64,000 nt of DNA from Epiperipatus broadwayi (lineage: Eukaryota > Onychophora > Udeonychophora > Euonychophora > Peripatidae), in contig JAQFVV010006246.1 in NCBI GenBank assembly GCA_028023455.1, positions 1,475,501-1,539,500 of the forward strand, read 5' to 3'. Positions 1 to 11,186 of this stretch are shown one piece after another. Numbering within the stretch: the stretch's first letter is position 1; each line of letters starts with the position of its first letter. The notes under the pieces were generated by a model that was not told the DNA's origin, did no database searches, and worked only from the letters and a program-made list of their open reading frames with translations. A program made the position numbers and the translations under genes.

Positions 1-1140
1 TTCAGCTACAGTCTTCTGCTCAGTTCCAATAAGCATCTGTTTGATATGATTAGGAAATCTACATCTAATTATGCATACAATCTGGTTTTCAGATAAGAGA
101 TCAGCTTTTAAGTCTCTTAATTTGGCTACTTGTCACCAAAATAATAAAGTGAATGCCTCTCAAACACTGCATTTCTTTCGAGCAATACAGTATTTGATGC
201 CTTACAATCTGCACTCCAGTAAAAATTTAACAAAGCCTGTTTGAACTGATCAAAATATACAGGTTTGTCAAACAATAATTTCTGCTTTGCTTGAGATGCA
301 CTTTGATGATGGCTACAAGTAATCATGATTTTAACCTCTTCAGTAAATTGATTTAAAGTACACTATCTTTCCAAGCTGTTAATATACTCAGTTGGAGTTT
401 CCCAGCAGGTTCTAAAAAAACTCTAATTTTCATACTGATTAACAATACTAAAGTCAAAACTATATACATGTGCGTCAGTATTTTTTCAGCATCATTATTA
501 ACAAATTTCATGAGTTGTTTTAGATATGATATTTGAACTATCTACTGCCAAGTCTACTTTAGATAGAATTATTTTCTCCTTTATATCTGACTCTATTTCT
601 ACTAGCCTCTCTTATCTTTTTCTGCATTTTAATTTGACTTTCACCTTTTACTTGAATATTTTCAATGGCTTGACTCAGATAATTTCCTTTTTTGCTTGTA
701 TCACCCCTTGCATATTTTTTATTCTTACAACTACTACTATTCCCTCCAACTTTTCCAATTTTCTTTCCTGCTTACCTACAGAGTGACATTCTAACCTACT
801 TATTATTTCTTCACTGAGTTGTTCTACCTGTTTTTTTGTTTTCTTTTGTCTGACTCTTCATTTGGCTTTTAAGACTTCCAATTTGTTCTTCCATTTGATT
901 TCCCAGTCCTAAAAATTTGGGATTTACAATTTTCACTTTGTTTTATCTGATTCTCAGTTTGGCTTTTAATTTCTTGATTTTGAGTTTTAAAATCTTCCAT
1001 TTTTCTTCAAATCTTCACTTTGTTTTTCAATTTTATCTTTCAATTCAATGAATATGTTCATAAACATATTACTATGAGTCTCAGTTTTACTTCCCTGAGC
1101 TTCAATTTTCACTTTAGCTCTGGTAATCATATATAAAAAG
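1..1140 (-). pseudogene. Decayed Ty3/gypsy-like gag relic
   Basis: Minus-strand remnant of a retrotransposon Gag. A likely start lies near 1130, followed by an N-terminal stretch rich in Lys, Glu and Ile that looks like a coiled coil. The 326-126 segment contains FDQFKQALLNFYWS, which resembles the Gag region of element C (FKEYKQELLKTYW). After a frame break near 133 the match continues as QVAKLRDLKADLLSENQI, parallel to QVARLREITAYKLSEQQI in element C. Several stops and shifts break it, so it cannot be expressed as one protein. It runs off the left edge of the window; pol should lie further left. The identification rests on similarity to elements B and C in this same window, so the family call is firm but the exact clade is open. 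Confidence 0.7.
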
Positions 1141-2810
1141 TTGTAAGAAAATTAGTCCCTAATCTTCCTATAATAATTTAAAAACATATAAATATATGTT
1201 TTAATGTTTTTTTTCTTCTTTTTTCGTTATTTGATAACTAGAATGCCCATCCCTTAGCTTCCCTATCACTGCACTGTATTTTATTTTAATGCCTTATTTT
1301 ATTTCTTGCCTACTATTATCTCTACCAACCTATTTCTATTAATATCACAGTTTAAAGGTGTGTATAAGTTTATTTATTGATTTTTTAACAACAAAATAAT
1401 TCTCATATTTGTCATTCAATGGCTTATTTTTTTTAGAATGCTAATAAAAAATATATTTTAAAACCACACTGGGTTCAGTCCCTGTTTGTTTTGATCAAGA
1501 TTATCTCAGGCAGGCCCCATTGTACAGTAATGACTCTTTTATAACAAAAAAATAGTAATTGATAATTGGTCAAAATAACAAATAAATGGAAATGTTTGCA
1601 AATTAATTCTATTCTAAGAAAACTATGAATATCTAATAAGCGTCTATATACATAGTGGAGTGACTATACGATTTTTATTTTTAATTAACTAATTTATAGT
1701 AGTCATGAATAACAATCAGACTAGATACACATAAGGGATAAGCCTTAATGCAAATTTGGGCATATTTTCTGATGATTATCATACTCACATTAAAAATATT
1801 TCTAAAAGATAAACTAAAACAATATATTTAGAATTCAGATGAGAAATAAACATACAACAAAATTATTAATAAAACAATAATTTTAACTAACAAACTGAAT
1901 AAAAATAATATAACAAACTCTATTTACATTTAAATATTTGTATGGAGAGCATGCATGACAGAAAAATCTTTATTTATTCATAACAATTCATAAAAAAAAA
2001 GTTTATAATAAGTTTATTCAGTTACTTACCTATGATTTTGAGCTCAAATTTTATTAACTTTTGAATGCAGGTATATGACCATAAGAATCATCATATTTTA
2101 AACACCTACAAGCAATTTTTAATATTTTAATTTCTTGTGGTTTGTTTCAATCTTATAAGTAATTGATAATATTTTAATTTTTTATGGTTTATTTCAATTG
2201 TAGTTCATTCACCTGAAGGTTTTTTCTACAATTAAAAGTTTCAAAGTAATGCAAATTCATAATTCAGTCATAGACAGGGTTTTCAGATAACAACTAATTA
2301 GAGAGCAAGTTTCCTTATATCAAGTGTCACATATTTTAAGCATCTTGCAAACAAATAGTAGACCAGAAGAATTGAATTTAATTTCTCTGTTCTTTTGTTT
2401 ACAGTTCTATAATAAGCTGCACTACTGAAAACTTCAGGGTGAGGCATTCTGAAGTTTTACCACTAAAACTTTATTATGTCTACTTGAATTGATATTAAAA
2501 CATTTTTGGCTTCCATCTTGTAGTAGCATAATGAAAAAAGTAATGATTCCCTCTCTTTTGTTTGAAAGCAACCAATCAGAGATTTTTTATTATTTCCAAT
2601 TGGTTTCAACAGCAATTTGGTATTATTAAAAGTTAATTATATTTTTCAACAAACTGTAATAAAATTTTAAATTTTACAATTATTATTTTAAATTTCTTTA
2701 TAATTAATTTTACACACATGACTTATTTATACCTTTTAAAATACATAATAAAAATGCATATACACTACCCAAAAGCCATGCATGTAAATTCTGTTATGGA
2801 GGTTACATGA
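1141..2810. other. AT-rich stretch without recognised gene
   Basis: No open frame or exon-like segment was recognised. It may include the 5' untranslated region and 5' LTR of the minus-strand gag relic to its left: a TGTACA at 1521 is followed on the minus strand by TGGGGCCTGCC, a possible but unmatched primer site. Otherwise I see only AT-rich sequence with short A and T runs. Confidence 0.4.
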
Positions 2811-2872
2811 TTATCTATCTATATATCTATATATCTATCTATCCATCTATCTATCTATATATCTATCTATAT
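2811..2872. repeat. (TATC)n/(TA)n microsatellite
   Basis: Irregular TATC and TATA units. Element A is inserted at its right edge, where ATAT forms one half of a probable target duplication. Confidence 0.9.
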
Positions 2873-5112
2873 TGTAATGGGCTGGTGGATTCGACAAGAG
2901 ATAGGGGGAGTGCATCTTTCTATGGTCGGACTTCGGGTCTTTGGATAGGATGCAAGTGATTACAAGATGAAATACATAACCTATGATTGTACCTACTTCC
3001 AATAGACTAGCTCTACCTATTTTTATTAATCTTGATACAATTTGGATCAGTTCATTCAATTCTCATCCCTTTCTAGCCACGTTATACGACAGTATTCAAA
3101 CTCAGGGAGTAATTGCTTGAGCTCTCTTATCAGGAAAGGAGATCACACTAATAGTAGTTATTGCATCTCTATATAGGTGATAATTAATTACCAAAAATCA
3201 ATTAAGCATAAGATATATAAAAAATATGTATGTGCAGTAGAAGTATATATGTATTAAAATTTATAATAAGTGACTTAAATATGTATATGTATTTCCTCTA
3301 TCATAATAATAATATTGATAAGTGTAAAATTAAATAAGATAATAATGTTTATGTCAGGTATGTGAATAATGAAGAATTATAAAGCTGATGGTGGATAAGG
3401 AAATAATGATGAGCTAGAGACCAAATTAAAAATAATGAATTATATAAACATTTATTGATTAACAAAAATATAAAGTATGAATAACAATTTAATCTGACAC
3501 AGGTAATTTGTTTTGTCAAGAATGAATTTCTACCATATTGATATCTATAATGATATTAATAAAAATAAAATCCTCACCCTTACCCAATGGTAGAAGTTCA
3601 TGTACTTGACCAATTATTTACAACAACGAATATGTAAATAGTGTTATATATATATGTGATTGCGATTTTAGCTGGTTAATTTACAATATATATACAAACA
3701 TAACAAAAAAAATATCTTTGTTGTCTAGATAGATCAATGGTTATAAATCATTCATTTAAAAATAATATAAAAGTAAGCTTAATTAATATACTGTGAGATA
3801 ATATTGAAATCTCTTACCTCTCATTTTCCTTTATGTTGTCAAAGTCAGTCAGATAGGGAGGTCAAAACTAGTAATTTTTTATTATTTCATTCTAATGAAA
3901 ATGATAACACACAAAAAATAATTAAATCTAATATCCCCCCCCCCTCATTACTTTCATATGGAATTTTCCTAAAATTATAACACATTGGCTTCCAATTGTA
4001 GAAAACGAAAATTTATAAATAGACTAAAAATAAAACAATTCTTATCCCATTATGTTAATTAAAGTTCGATGAGTCTGCTAGAAACTGTTTATTTTCCAAA
4101 TAAATTCCTATGAATGGAGATGAAGTTCTGCTTCCACAAAGAATAAAGTTTTTTTGTCTGGGTCAAAAAACAATAATGTTCTCCAATTATCCTGTCTTGG
4201 ATTTGGTTAGGTTTCCTCTAAATGGACAGGTAAAATCTTTAACTTTCATGGCCTTATTGATGACATATTATTACCCTATGGTATAAACTGTTCAGCAAGC
4301 AATCATGGTATAAAAATAATATATATTTATTGATTTATTTGCTTCTCAAGACTTCAATGATGATATTACTATATATCAAAACAATTAATTATTGAATATT
4401 ATTGCAACAACGTAAATTTAACTAAAATTGTCTAATTAGCGAATAATTAAATATTTCCTTTCAAATTATTTATTCCACTTCAAACAATTGCCTTAAAAGT
4501 TCAGCTTTTGATCATTTTGATTAATATTTTAAAATATATATATATTTAAATTCAAACATATACATCCATTTTTGTATTCAAATTTCTTTTAAGCAGAAAA
4601 AAAAAAATTCTATCTTAGAATGCAGATGACAATATAACAATTAATAACATGTTGTAGATCGTGTGAAGTTTTTTTTTTTAAGTATATCATCAACCTTGAC
4701 ATTTCCTATTGTTTAGCAGACAATATATATAAATGGGATTATAAATAATTATTTATAAATATTTTAAATTTCGTTTCTACAACTGGTTGCTATGTGATTA
4801 GATTTTAATTTAGTCCTTGTTTTTTGAGGTTTATGTGCAAGTTTTTGGTATAGTTCTCCCCAGTTAGTAACATATAACACGTTTTATTCCAGTGTTAGTA
4901 TACCTATCTGTTTTCTCTAGTAATTAATGGCTTTTTATTATTTCTTTAAAAATAAAAAGATGTTTATTTAAATGTATGTGTTGGAAAGAATAAATATTTA
5001 TATGATAATTAGCTTGGCAATTTATTGGTTACACAAATATGTCTATGTGGCTCCAATTGGCAGAGTGTCTTAAATAACTGGATGGTGTGGCAGGTTGTAG
5101 CACATCACTACA
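2873..5112 (-). repeat. Element A 3' LTR (left copy)
   Basis: Direct repeat of 8910-11172 with the same landmarks in the same order, including a C10-11 run near 3937 and TAATTGGCAGAGTGTCT near the end. In minus orientation it is the downstream LTR, because the integrase tail lies beside it and gag lies beside the other copy. It contains no coding sequence. The 70-codon frame at 3059-2847 recurs at the start of the other LTR and is simply repeated LTR sequence. Confidence 0.85.
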
Positions 5113-5126
5113 ACATCCCTTTACTT
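5113..5126 (-). other. Candidate polypurine tract of element A
   Basis: On the minus strand the bases directly before the 3' LTR read AAGTAAAGGGATGT, a purine-rich run in the position where plus-strand DNA synthesis is primed. It supports the minus orientation assigned to A. Confidence 0.55.
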
Positions 5127-5732
5127 ACAGGGTTAAAATTCTGACTTATGGAAAGAATTTTAGCACTTACATATAAGTATGTATTTATTTAATGCTGGAT
5201 TGAGTTAGGTTTCAATGAAGGGTTTTAAAATTTACTCCAATGTGGCTTAATTTTATCAACTAGTCTTTCAAAAATACTTTACACTTTCTTTTTATGGTTA
5301 AGTCATCTCATTTAAAGTGTGATTTGAACTTAGGGTTTTTATTGGATATGTGAGTGAAACAATTAACTGGTAATGTGTCTCTATTTAGACGGCACATAAA
5401 TTTATTTATTAGCCTTCATCCTGCTTCTTTTTTGAGTCTTACTGGATTTTTTTGAAGGTCTAACTAAATATTAGAGCATCCATTACTCTGTATGGATTGA
5501 CTCTTCTATCTTGGTTAATGTCAAGATAACCCAATGCTTTTAAAGCATTAACCCGGGTATACCCTCATCAAAAAAAAATAATATCCCTAGTTATGTACAT
5601 TTTTTTACATAAATCACCTAGATATATATACTTTTTCCTTTTTGATATTGACTTTATCTCTTACTATGCTTTAATTATTACTTCTAGTTATTATTCCAGC
5701 TGCGTTGTGCAATCTATAAGGCAACTGTATGT
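5127..5732. other. Interior of element A, no coding recognised
   Basis: AT-rich sequence between the 3' LTR and the integrase tail, probably 3' untranslated or decayed retroelement sequence. No domain was recognised. Confidence 0.4.
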
Positions 5733-6060
5733 TCACATGGAGATTCCAAAATATGGTTTTAAGATATGGGTATTATATGTTCCACATACCTCTCTTCCAA
5801 TGTCAATCCGATATGCATTATGACCAGATTGTTTTACTATTGTAAATTGTCCCTCATATTGATTGAAAAACTTATGGTACATATTATCTTGCAGTTTGCT
5901 GATATGTGGGGTTTTTATCAAGACTTGGTCCCCAACTTTAAAATTGTAATATACCTTTCTTTTTTTATCTCTATTTCTTTGGTCAGCCATTTTCTTGAGC
6001 CTTTCATATGCTTGTAATCTTTCCTGTTCCACATTTATTTCTGTGGGATAAACTGGTATA
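5733..6060 (-). pseudogene. Integrase C-terminal tail (element A pol relic)
   Basis: About 100 codons on the minus strand, open from 6032 to 5733. The motif FKVGDQVLIKTP is followed by KFFNQYEGQFTIVKQSG and CGTYNTHILKPY. The same order occurs at the C-terminus of element C pol (FKLGDEVMVRVNP, IYDGPYKIIKEYG, CRGTYNARSLQLL). This is the GPY/F-type module after the integrase core of Ty3/gypsy elements, which binds DNA or chromatin non-specifically. The zinc finger and DDE core are absent upstream, so this is a fragment left by an internal deletion rather than a working enzyme. Confidence 0.75.
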
Positions 6061-6853
6061 GGTATGAGTTGGTAAACTCATTAATTGTCTTACATATGTA
6101 TACTTTCTTTGTTTTAAATAAATATTATATTGGGGTCCATTGCACTCTAATGCTACTAAGTTAATTTATACCATACATTTGCTTTTATTAACCATAAATA
6201 GTGGTTTAGTGTTAAAAATTGTAGTTGCATCTATTTATGTTCTAATTGTTTTTGAAACATTCTTAAAAACAATTTTATATATTCTTAAAAATAATATTTA
6301 TATAAAAGGGTATCTAGATTAACATTAGCTTTCTAGTATTGAGATTTTTGGCATAGAGTATATTATTTCAGAATAAAAATTTGTATTCATAAACTTTCGA
6401 GTTGTCTGGTGTACAAATTCCAAATTGCAATCTTTGAGGTCCATCTCTTTATTGGTTTTTTTAAGCACTAGCATTTCTATGCCTAATGAATATAAAAGGA
6501 CCTTCATACGTGTTGCATAGTTTATGAAACCGGCAATCTCTTTGTTCAGTGGTTCCTGATGTGGAATTCTCTACAATGTTCCACTTGTTTTGCCTATCTG
6601 GGCCATCATGTTGATTGTAGAATGCATCTAAATGCCACAGCAAACATCTAAAATGGTCATATATTTTTATCATTATCAAAATTTCCTAAAGTAGCGTGGT
6701 GATTGTGATAACTTATCATGGTAGCAATTTTCTGTGTTAACAATATTATATACTGATAGCTGCTATATAGTTCATTTCTATCTTGTCTGGAGAATACTTT
6801 AATTTTGTTTTGATGGAAAATATGAATACAATGGAATGTTTTTACATATATAT
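6061..6853 (-). pseudogene. Unresolved retroelement remnant in element A
   Basis: Short overlapping minus-strand frames (6507-6325, 6679-6461, 6896-6657) occur here, with local similarity in style to retroelement polyproteins, for example NTYEGPFIFIRH near 6490. None is long enough to place in a domain. It is the probable junction of the deletion between Gag and the integrase tail. Confidence 0.35.
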
Positions 6854-7735
6854 CTAATTCATTTTCCATCTCATCTTCTTCCATGTATTTTTCCATGACA
6901 TCTTTAAAATATGAGATTGTCTCACTATTATGAATTTATTAAGGTGGTTAGCCTTAAGAATTTGATAGCTTAGTTTTACTTGAGATGTGGCAGAATCATC
7001 CAACTGTTCTTGTCTCATTTTATGAGATTCATAAGCTATCTTATACTTTATACTATCTAAGAATAGGTTTGTTGAGTAGATTGAACTCTCTGTCTGACTT
7101 TGTGAATATAGATGACTTTTTGCCAATGTCAATATTGTGTTCATAGGGTTAATTAGCTGGGTAGCATCTGTGATAATTTTGAGAGGATCATCCCTTATCT
7201 CAGATATTACCTGTTGTGAGAAAATGGATTCTGGGATGTGGTCATTTATTCCACTGAGATTTTTAGCAATAATCTCCAGATCATTCTCTATTTTATTTTC
7301 TAATTTTTGACTTATATCAGTATCAGTTGCCATTTTTGTTCCAAAGTTACTCATATAACTATCTAACTTTGCTATTAATCTATTGTTATAACTATCTATC
7401 TTTGCTTCTAATCTACTGTTATTACTGTCCATTTTCACTTCCAAGCTGTTCATGTTTTTATTCATTTTTGCTATATCTGCTTTCATGTTATTTATAATTT
7501 TGTTGATTTCCATCATCATTTGGAAAAATCGATCCATAGCTTCATCATTTTCCACAATTTGTGCTACTGCAACTCTAGGTGCTTGTGTGGCTTCATTGGT
7601 ATGGGCCTCTTGAGTTTTAGAAGCTATCTGGTTTTCTTCCTGCACCTGTGGGAAATGTTCAATTTCGGTTATAGACCTCCCAGATTCTTGGCTATACAAA
7701 ACTTTTTTCTCAACAACAGTGGTAGTCTCTTCCAT
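6854..7735 (-). CDS. Gag-like coiled-coil protein of element A
   Basis: A 293-codon frame beginning at ATG 7735. Residues 1-70 are acidic and polar. Residues about 75-165 form a strong predicted coiled coil with repeated NNMKADIAKMNKN-like and LEAKIDSYNNRL-like units (LEVKMDS, LEAKIDS, LIAKLDS). The rest (about 170-280) is helical and polar. There is no CCHC zinc knuckle and no protease motif. It lies in the interior of element A, first after the 5' LTR in minus orientation, which is the Gag position. The N-terminal coiled coil recalls the start of the gag relic at 1130. The last 15-20 codons look like a frame run-on. I infer a Gag-like structural protein; an unrelated accessory ORF is possible. 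Confidence 0.55.
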   Translation of the reverse strand: MEETTTVVEKKVLYSQESGRSITEIEHFPQVQEENQIASKTQEAHTNEATQAPRVAVAQIVENDEAMDRFFQMMMEINKIINNMKADIAKMNKNMNSLEVKMDSNNSRLEAKIDSYNNRLIAKLDSYMSNFGTKMATDTDISQKLENKIENDLEIIAKNLSGINDHIPESIFSQQVISEIRDDPLKIITDATQLINPMNTILTLAKSHLYSQSQTESSIYSTNLFLDSIKYKIAYESHKMRQEQLDDSATSQVKLSYQILKANHLNKFIIVRQSHILKMSWKNTWKKMRWKMN

Positions 7736-8216
7736 TTCACTATCACTACTACTCTGTTTCTGGTAAATGTTTATTATCCATATTTAATAAATATTTCTTA
7801 CTTATGGTTAACATTAAAATTTTATTTATATATTTAAAATATATCATTTGGTTTTATTAATACAAGTGAATATATATATACCATAGGGTTTCATACGCCA
7901 CCTTTTTTGCCATTTGCATTTAGTTTAGATTTCCCTTATGCATGTAACTTTTATTTTCCATTTTAAAAACCTGATCTTTTATTTTCCCAGACTCATTTAT
8001 TTTAACTACGATTCAATCAATGATTATTTATTTAACCGTTGGTCTCAGCTCATTTCATTATTTATATCCTTCAAATTTTACTTATCATTCTACCTATAAT
8101 TTTAATTTAATATAATTATTTATAGTAAAAAAAATATTATATACACTTATCAAAACTGTAATTATATGAATCAATTATGTGTTAGATGTGTAAGTTTATA
8201 GAGGTTTTATATATAT
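7736..8216. other. Element A 5' untranslated interior
   Basis: AT-rich sequence between the Gag-like start and the fold-back MITE. No coding sequence was recognised. Confidence 0.4.
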
Positions 8217-8783
8217 ATGAAAAACAAAAACAAGTTAATCACGTAACCTGCTATCACTTGTTATTTATGTTCAAAAGATGGCGCTATACCAAAACCACCG
8301 AACAAGTGTAAGATTTGTTTACATAAACGAAAAAAGAGTCAGAAATTAACTACCTCTTTCATTTGCTCACCCCCAGATCAGCTGATTTCAAGCTGGTTTA
8401 ACTTGTTTTTGTTTTTCATAAATGTACCTTTAAAGTTTTCTTGCAATGATATACATTGCAGAGACTTTGATTATATGGTGATTCTGAACTGAGATCAGAC
8501 CCATATAAATATCTGACTTGCTAGGCTGAGTTTGAAGACTTTACCGGTCTGAAAAATTCACGCTTGCAATCTGATAGAAACGTTTTTGCATAAACACTTG
8601 AGAGTCAGTGTTTAGATCTAGTTTCTATACTCTATCCCCCACTGAGGAGAGCAAACCAGCTTGAAATCAGCTGATCTGGGGGTGAGCAAATGAAAGAGGT
8701 AGTTAATTTCTGACTCTTTTTTCGTTTATGTAAACAAATCTTACACTTGTTCGGTGGTTTTGGTATAGCGCCATCTTTTGAAC
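8217..8783. mobile_element. Fold-back MITE, copy 1
   Basis: Two 130-base arms (8269-8398 and 8654-8783) are near-perfect reverse complements, separated by 255 bases. The outer arm end carries AAGATGGCGCTATACC, and the inner end carries CTGATTTCAAGCTGG. A left extension beginning ATGAAAAACAAAAACAAG (8217) is repeated in inverted form at 8398-8419, giving a smaller nested palindrome. The same arm design and left extension occur at 59739-60056, so this is a family rather than a chance hairpin. It lies inside element A beside AT repeats. There is no coding capacity, and the mobilising transposase is unknown. Confidence 0.8.
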
Positions 8784-8889
8784 ATATATATATATGCAAA
8801 AACGATTTTTTAAAAAAAATTTCAAATAAAAAAAATATTTTTTTTATGAGTTCAATAGCTGGATCTCCCTGGAGACTTGATATTCATGC

Positions 8890-8907
8890 CTAAACCGTTG
8901 AGCACCA
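8890..8907 (-). other. Candidate primer-binding site of element A
   Basis: Two bases after the minus-strand 5' LTR end the sequence reads TGGTGCTCAACGGTTTAG. A TGG start two bases from the LTR is the expected layout for tRNA priming. I could not match the rest confidently to a known tRNA 3' end. Confidence 0.4.
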
Positions 8908-8909
8908 GA

Positions 8910-11172
8910 TGTAATGGGCTGGTGGATTCCACAAGATATAGAGGGAGCACATCTTACTATGGTCGGACTTTGGGTCTTCAGATAAGATGCAAGTGATTAC
9001 AAGATGAAATACATAACCTATGATTGTGCCTACTTCCAATAGACTAGCACTACCTATTTTTATTAATGTAGATATAATTTGGGTCTGTTCATCCAATTCT
9101 CACCCCTTTCTAGCCACATTATATCACAGAATTCGAGCTCAGGGAGTAATTGCTTGAGCTCTCTTATCAGGGGATATCACACTAATAGTAGTTATTGCAC
9201 ATATATATAGGTGATAATTAATGACCAAAAATCAATCATAAGATATATATAAAAAATATGTATGTGCAGTATAAGTATATATGTATTAAAATTTATAATA
9301 AATGACTTAAATATGTATATGTATTTCCTCTATCTTAATAATAATATTGATAAGTGTAAAACTAAATAAGATAATAATGTTTATGTCAGATATGTGAATA
9401 ATGAAGAACTGAACTATAAAGCTGGTGATAAAAATAATGATGAGCTAGAGACCAAATTAAAAATAACGAATTATATAAACATTTATTGATTAACAAAAAT
9501 ATAAAGTATGAATAACAATTTAATCTTACACAGGTAATTTGTTTCATCAAGGATGAATTTCTACCATATTGATATGTATAATGATATTAATAAAAATAAC
9601 ATCCTCACCTTTACCCAATGGTAGAAGTTCATGTACTTGACCAATTATTTACAACAATGAATATGTAAATGTATTATATATATATATACGTGACTGCGAT
9701 TTTAGCTGGTTAATTTACAATATATATATACAAACATAACAAAAAAATATCTTTGTTGTCTAGATAGATCAATGGTTATAAATCATTCATTTAAAAGTAA
9801 TATAAAAGTAAGCTTAATTAATATACTGTGAGATAATATTGAAATCTTTTACCTCTCATTTTCCTTTATGTTGTGAAAGTCAGTCAGATGGGGAGGTCAG
9901 AACTAGTAATTTTTTTATTATTTCATTCTAATGAAAATGATAACACACAAAAAATAGTTAAATCTAATATCCCCCCCCCCTCATTACTCTCATATAGAAT
10001 TTCCCTAAAATTATAACACATTGGCTTCCAATTGTAGAAAATGAAAATATACACAAAATTTACAAATAGACTAAAAATAAAACAATTCTTATCCCATTAT
10101 GTTAATTAAAGTTCTATGAGTCTGCTGGAAACTGTTTATTTGCCAAATAAATTCCTATGAATGGAGATGAAGTTCTGCTCCTGCAAAGAATAAAAATTTC
10201 TTGTCTGGATCAAAAGACAATAATGTTCTCCAATTATCCTGTCTTGGATTTGGTTAGGCATTTTATTCAAAGCCAAAGATGGTTTTCAGGTTTCCTCTAA
10301 ATGGGCAGGTAAAATCTTTAACTTTTCATGGCTTTATTGATGATGTATTATTACCCTATGGTATAAACTGTTCAGCAAGCAATCATGGTATTAAAATAAT
10401 ATATATTTATTGATTTATTTGCTTCTCAAGACTTCACTGACAATATTACTATATATCAAAACAATTAATTATTGAATATTATTGCAACAACGTAAATTTA
10501 ACTAAAATTGTCTAATTAGCAAATAATTAAATTTTTCCTTTCAAATTATTTATTCCACTTCAAACGATTGCCTTAAAAGTTTAGCTTTTGATCATTTTGA
10601 TTAATATTTTAATATATATAAATTCAAACATATACATCCATTTTTTTATTCGAATTTCTTTTAAGCAGAAAAAAAAGTGTTCTATCTTTGAATGCAGAAG
10701 ACAATATAACAATTAATAACATGTTGTAGATTGCATGATTATTTTTTTTTTAAGTATATCAACCTTAACATTTCCTATTGTTTAGCAGACAATGTATATA
10801 AATGGGATTATAAATAATTATTTATAAATATTTTAAATTTCCTTTCTACAACTGTTTGCTATGTGATTAGATTTTAATTCAGTCATTGTTTTTTGAGGTT
10901 TATGTGCAAGTTTTTGGTATAGTTCTCCCCAGTTAGTAATATATAACACATTTTATTCCAGTGTTAGTATACCTATCTGTTTTCTCTAGTAATTAATGGC
11001 TTTTTATTATTTCTTTAAAAATGAAAAGATGTTTATTTAAATGTATGTGTTGGAAAAAATAAATATTTATATGATAATTTGCTTGGCAATTTATTGGTTA
11101 AGCAAATATGTCTATGTGGCTCCAATTGGCAGAGTGTCTGGATGGTGTAGCAGGTTGTAGCACATCACTACA
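8910..11172 (-). repeat. Element A 5' LTR (right copy)
   Basis: Direct repeat of 2873-5112. It differs by scattered substitutions and small indels, for example an extra segment GCATTTTATTCAAAGCC near 10258 that the left copy lacks. It is followed by ATAT, then 10 more AT bases, then element B. Confidence 0.85.
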
Positions 11173-11186
11173 ATATATATATATAT

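Larger units (their letters stand above)
2873..11172 (-). mobile_element. LTR retrotransposon A, internally deleted
   Basis: Two direct repeats of about 2.25 kb (2873-5112 and 8910-11172) bound a 3.8-kb interior whose coding remnants all read on the minus strand. The repeats begin TGTAATGG and end CACTACA, so they have TG...CA ends. ATAT lies immediately outside both ends (2869-2872, 11173-11176), consistent with a 4-bp target duplication, although the site is low-complexity. The interior keeps a Gag-like frame (7735-6854) and an integrase C-terminal tail (about 6060-5733). I recognised no protease, RT, RNase H or integrase core, so it is a deleted, non-autonomous copy. The LTRs look roughly 95% identical by eye, so A is older than element C. 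Confidence 0.85.

Noticed and set aside
1470-1540. Possible tRNA-derived SINE (GGTTCAGTCC)
   Set aside because: Only a single box-B-like match, no box A at the right spacing and no second copy seen.
2847-3059. 70-codon minus frame, similar to 9096-8890
   Set aside because: Similarity comes from the two LTRs of element A; not conserved as protein beyond that duplication.
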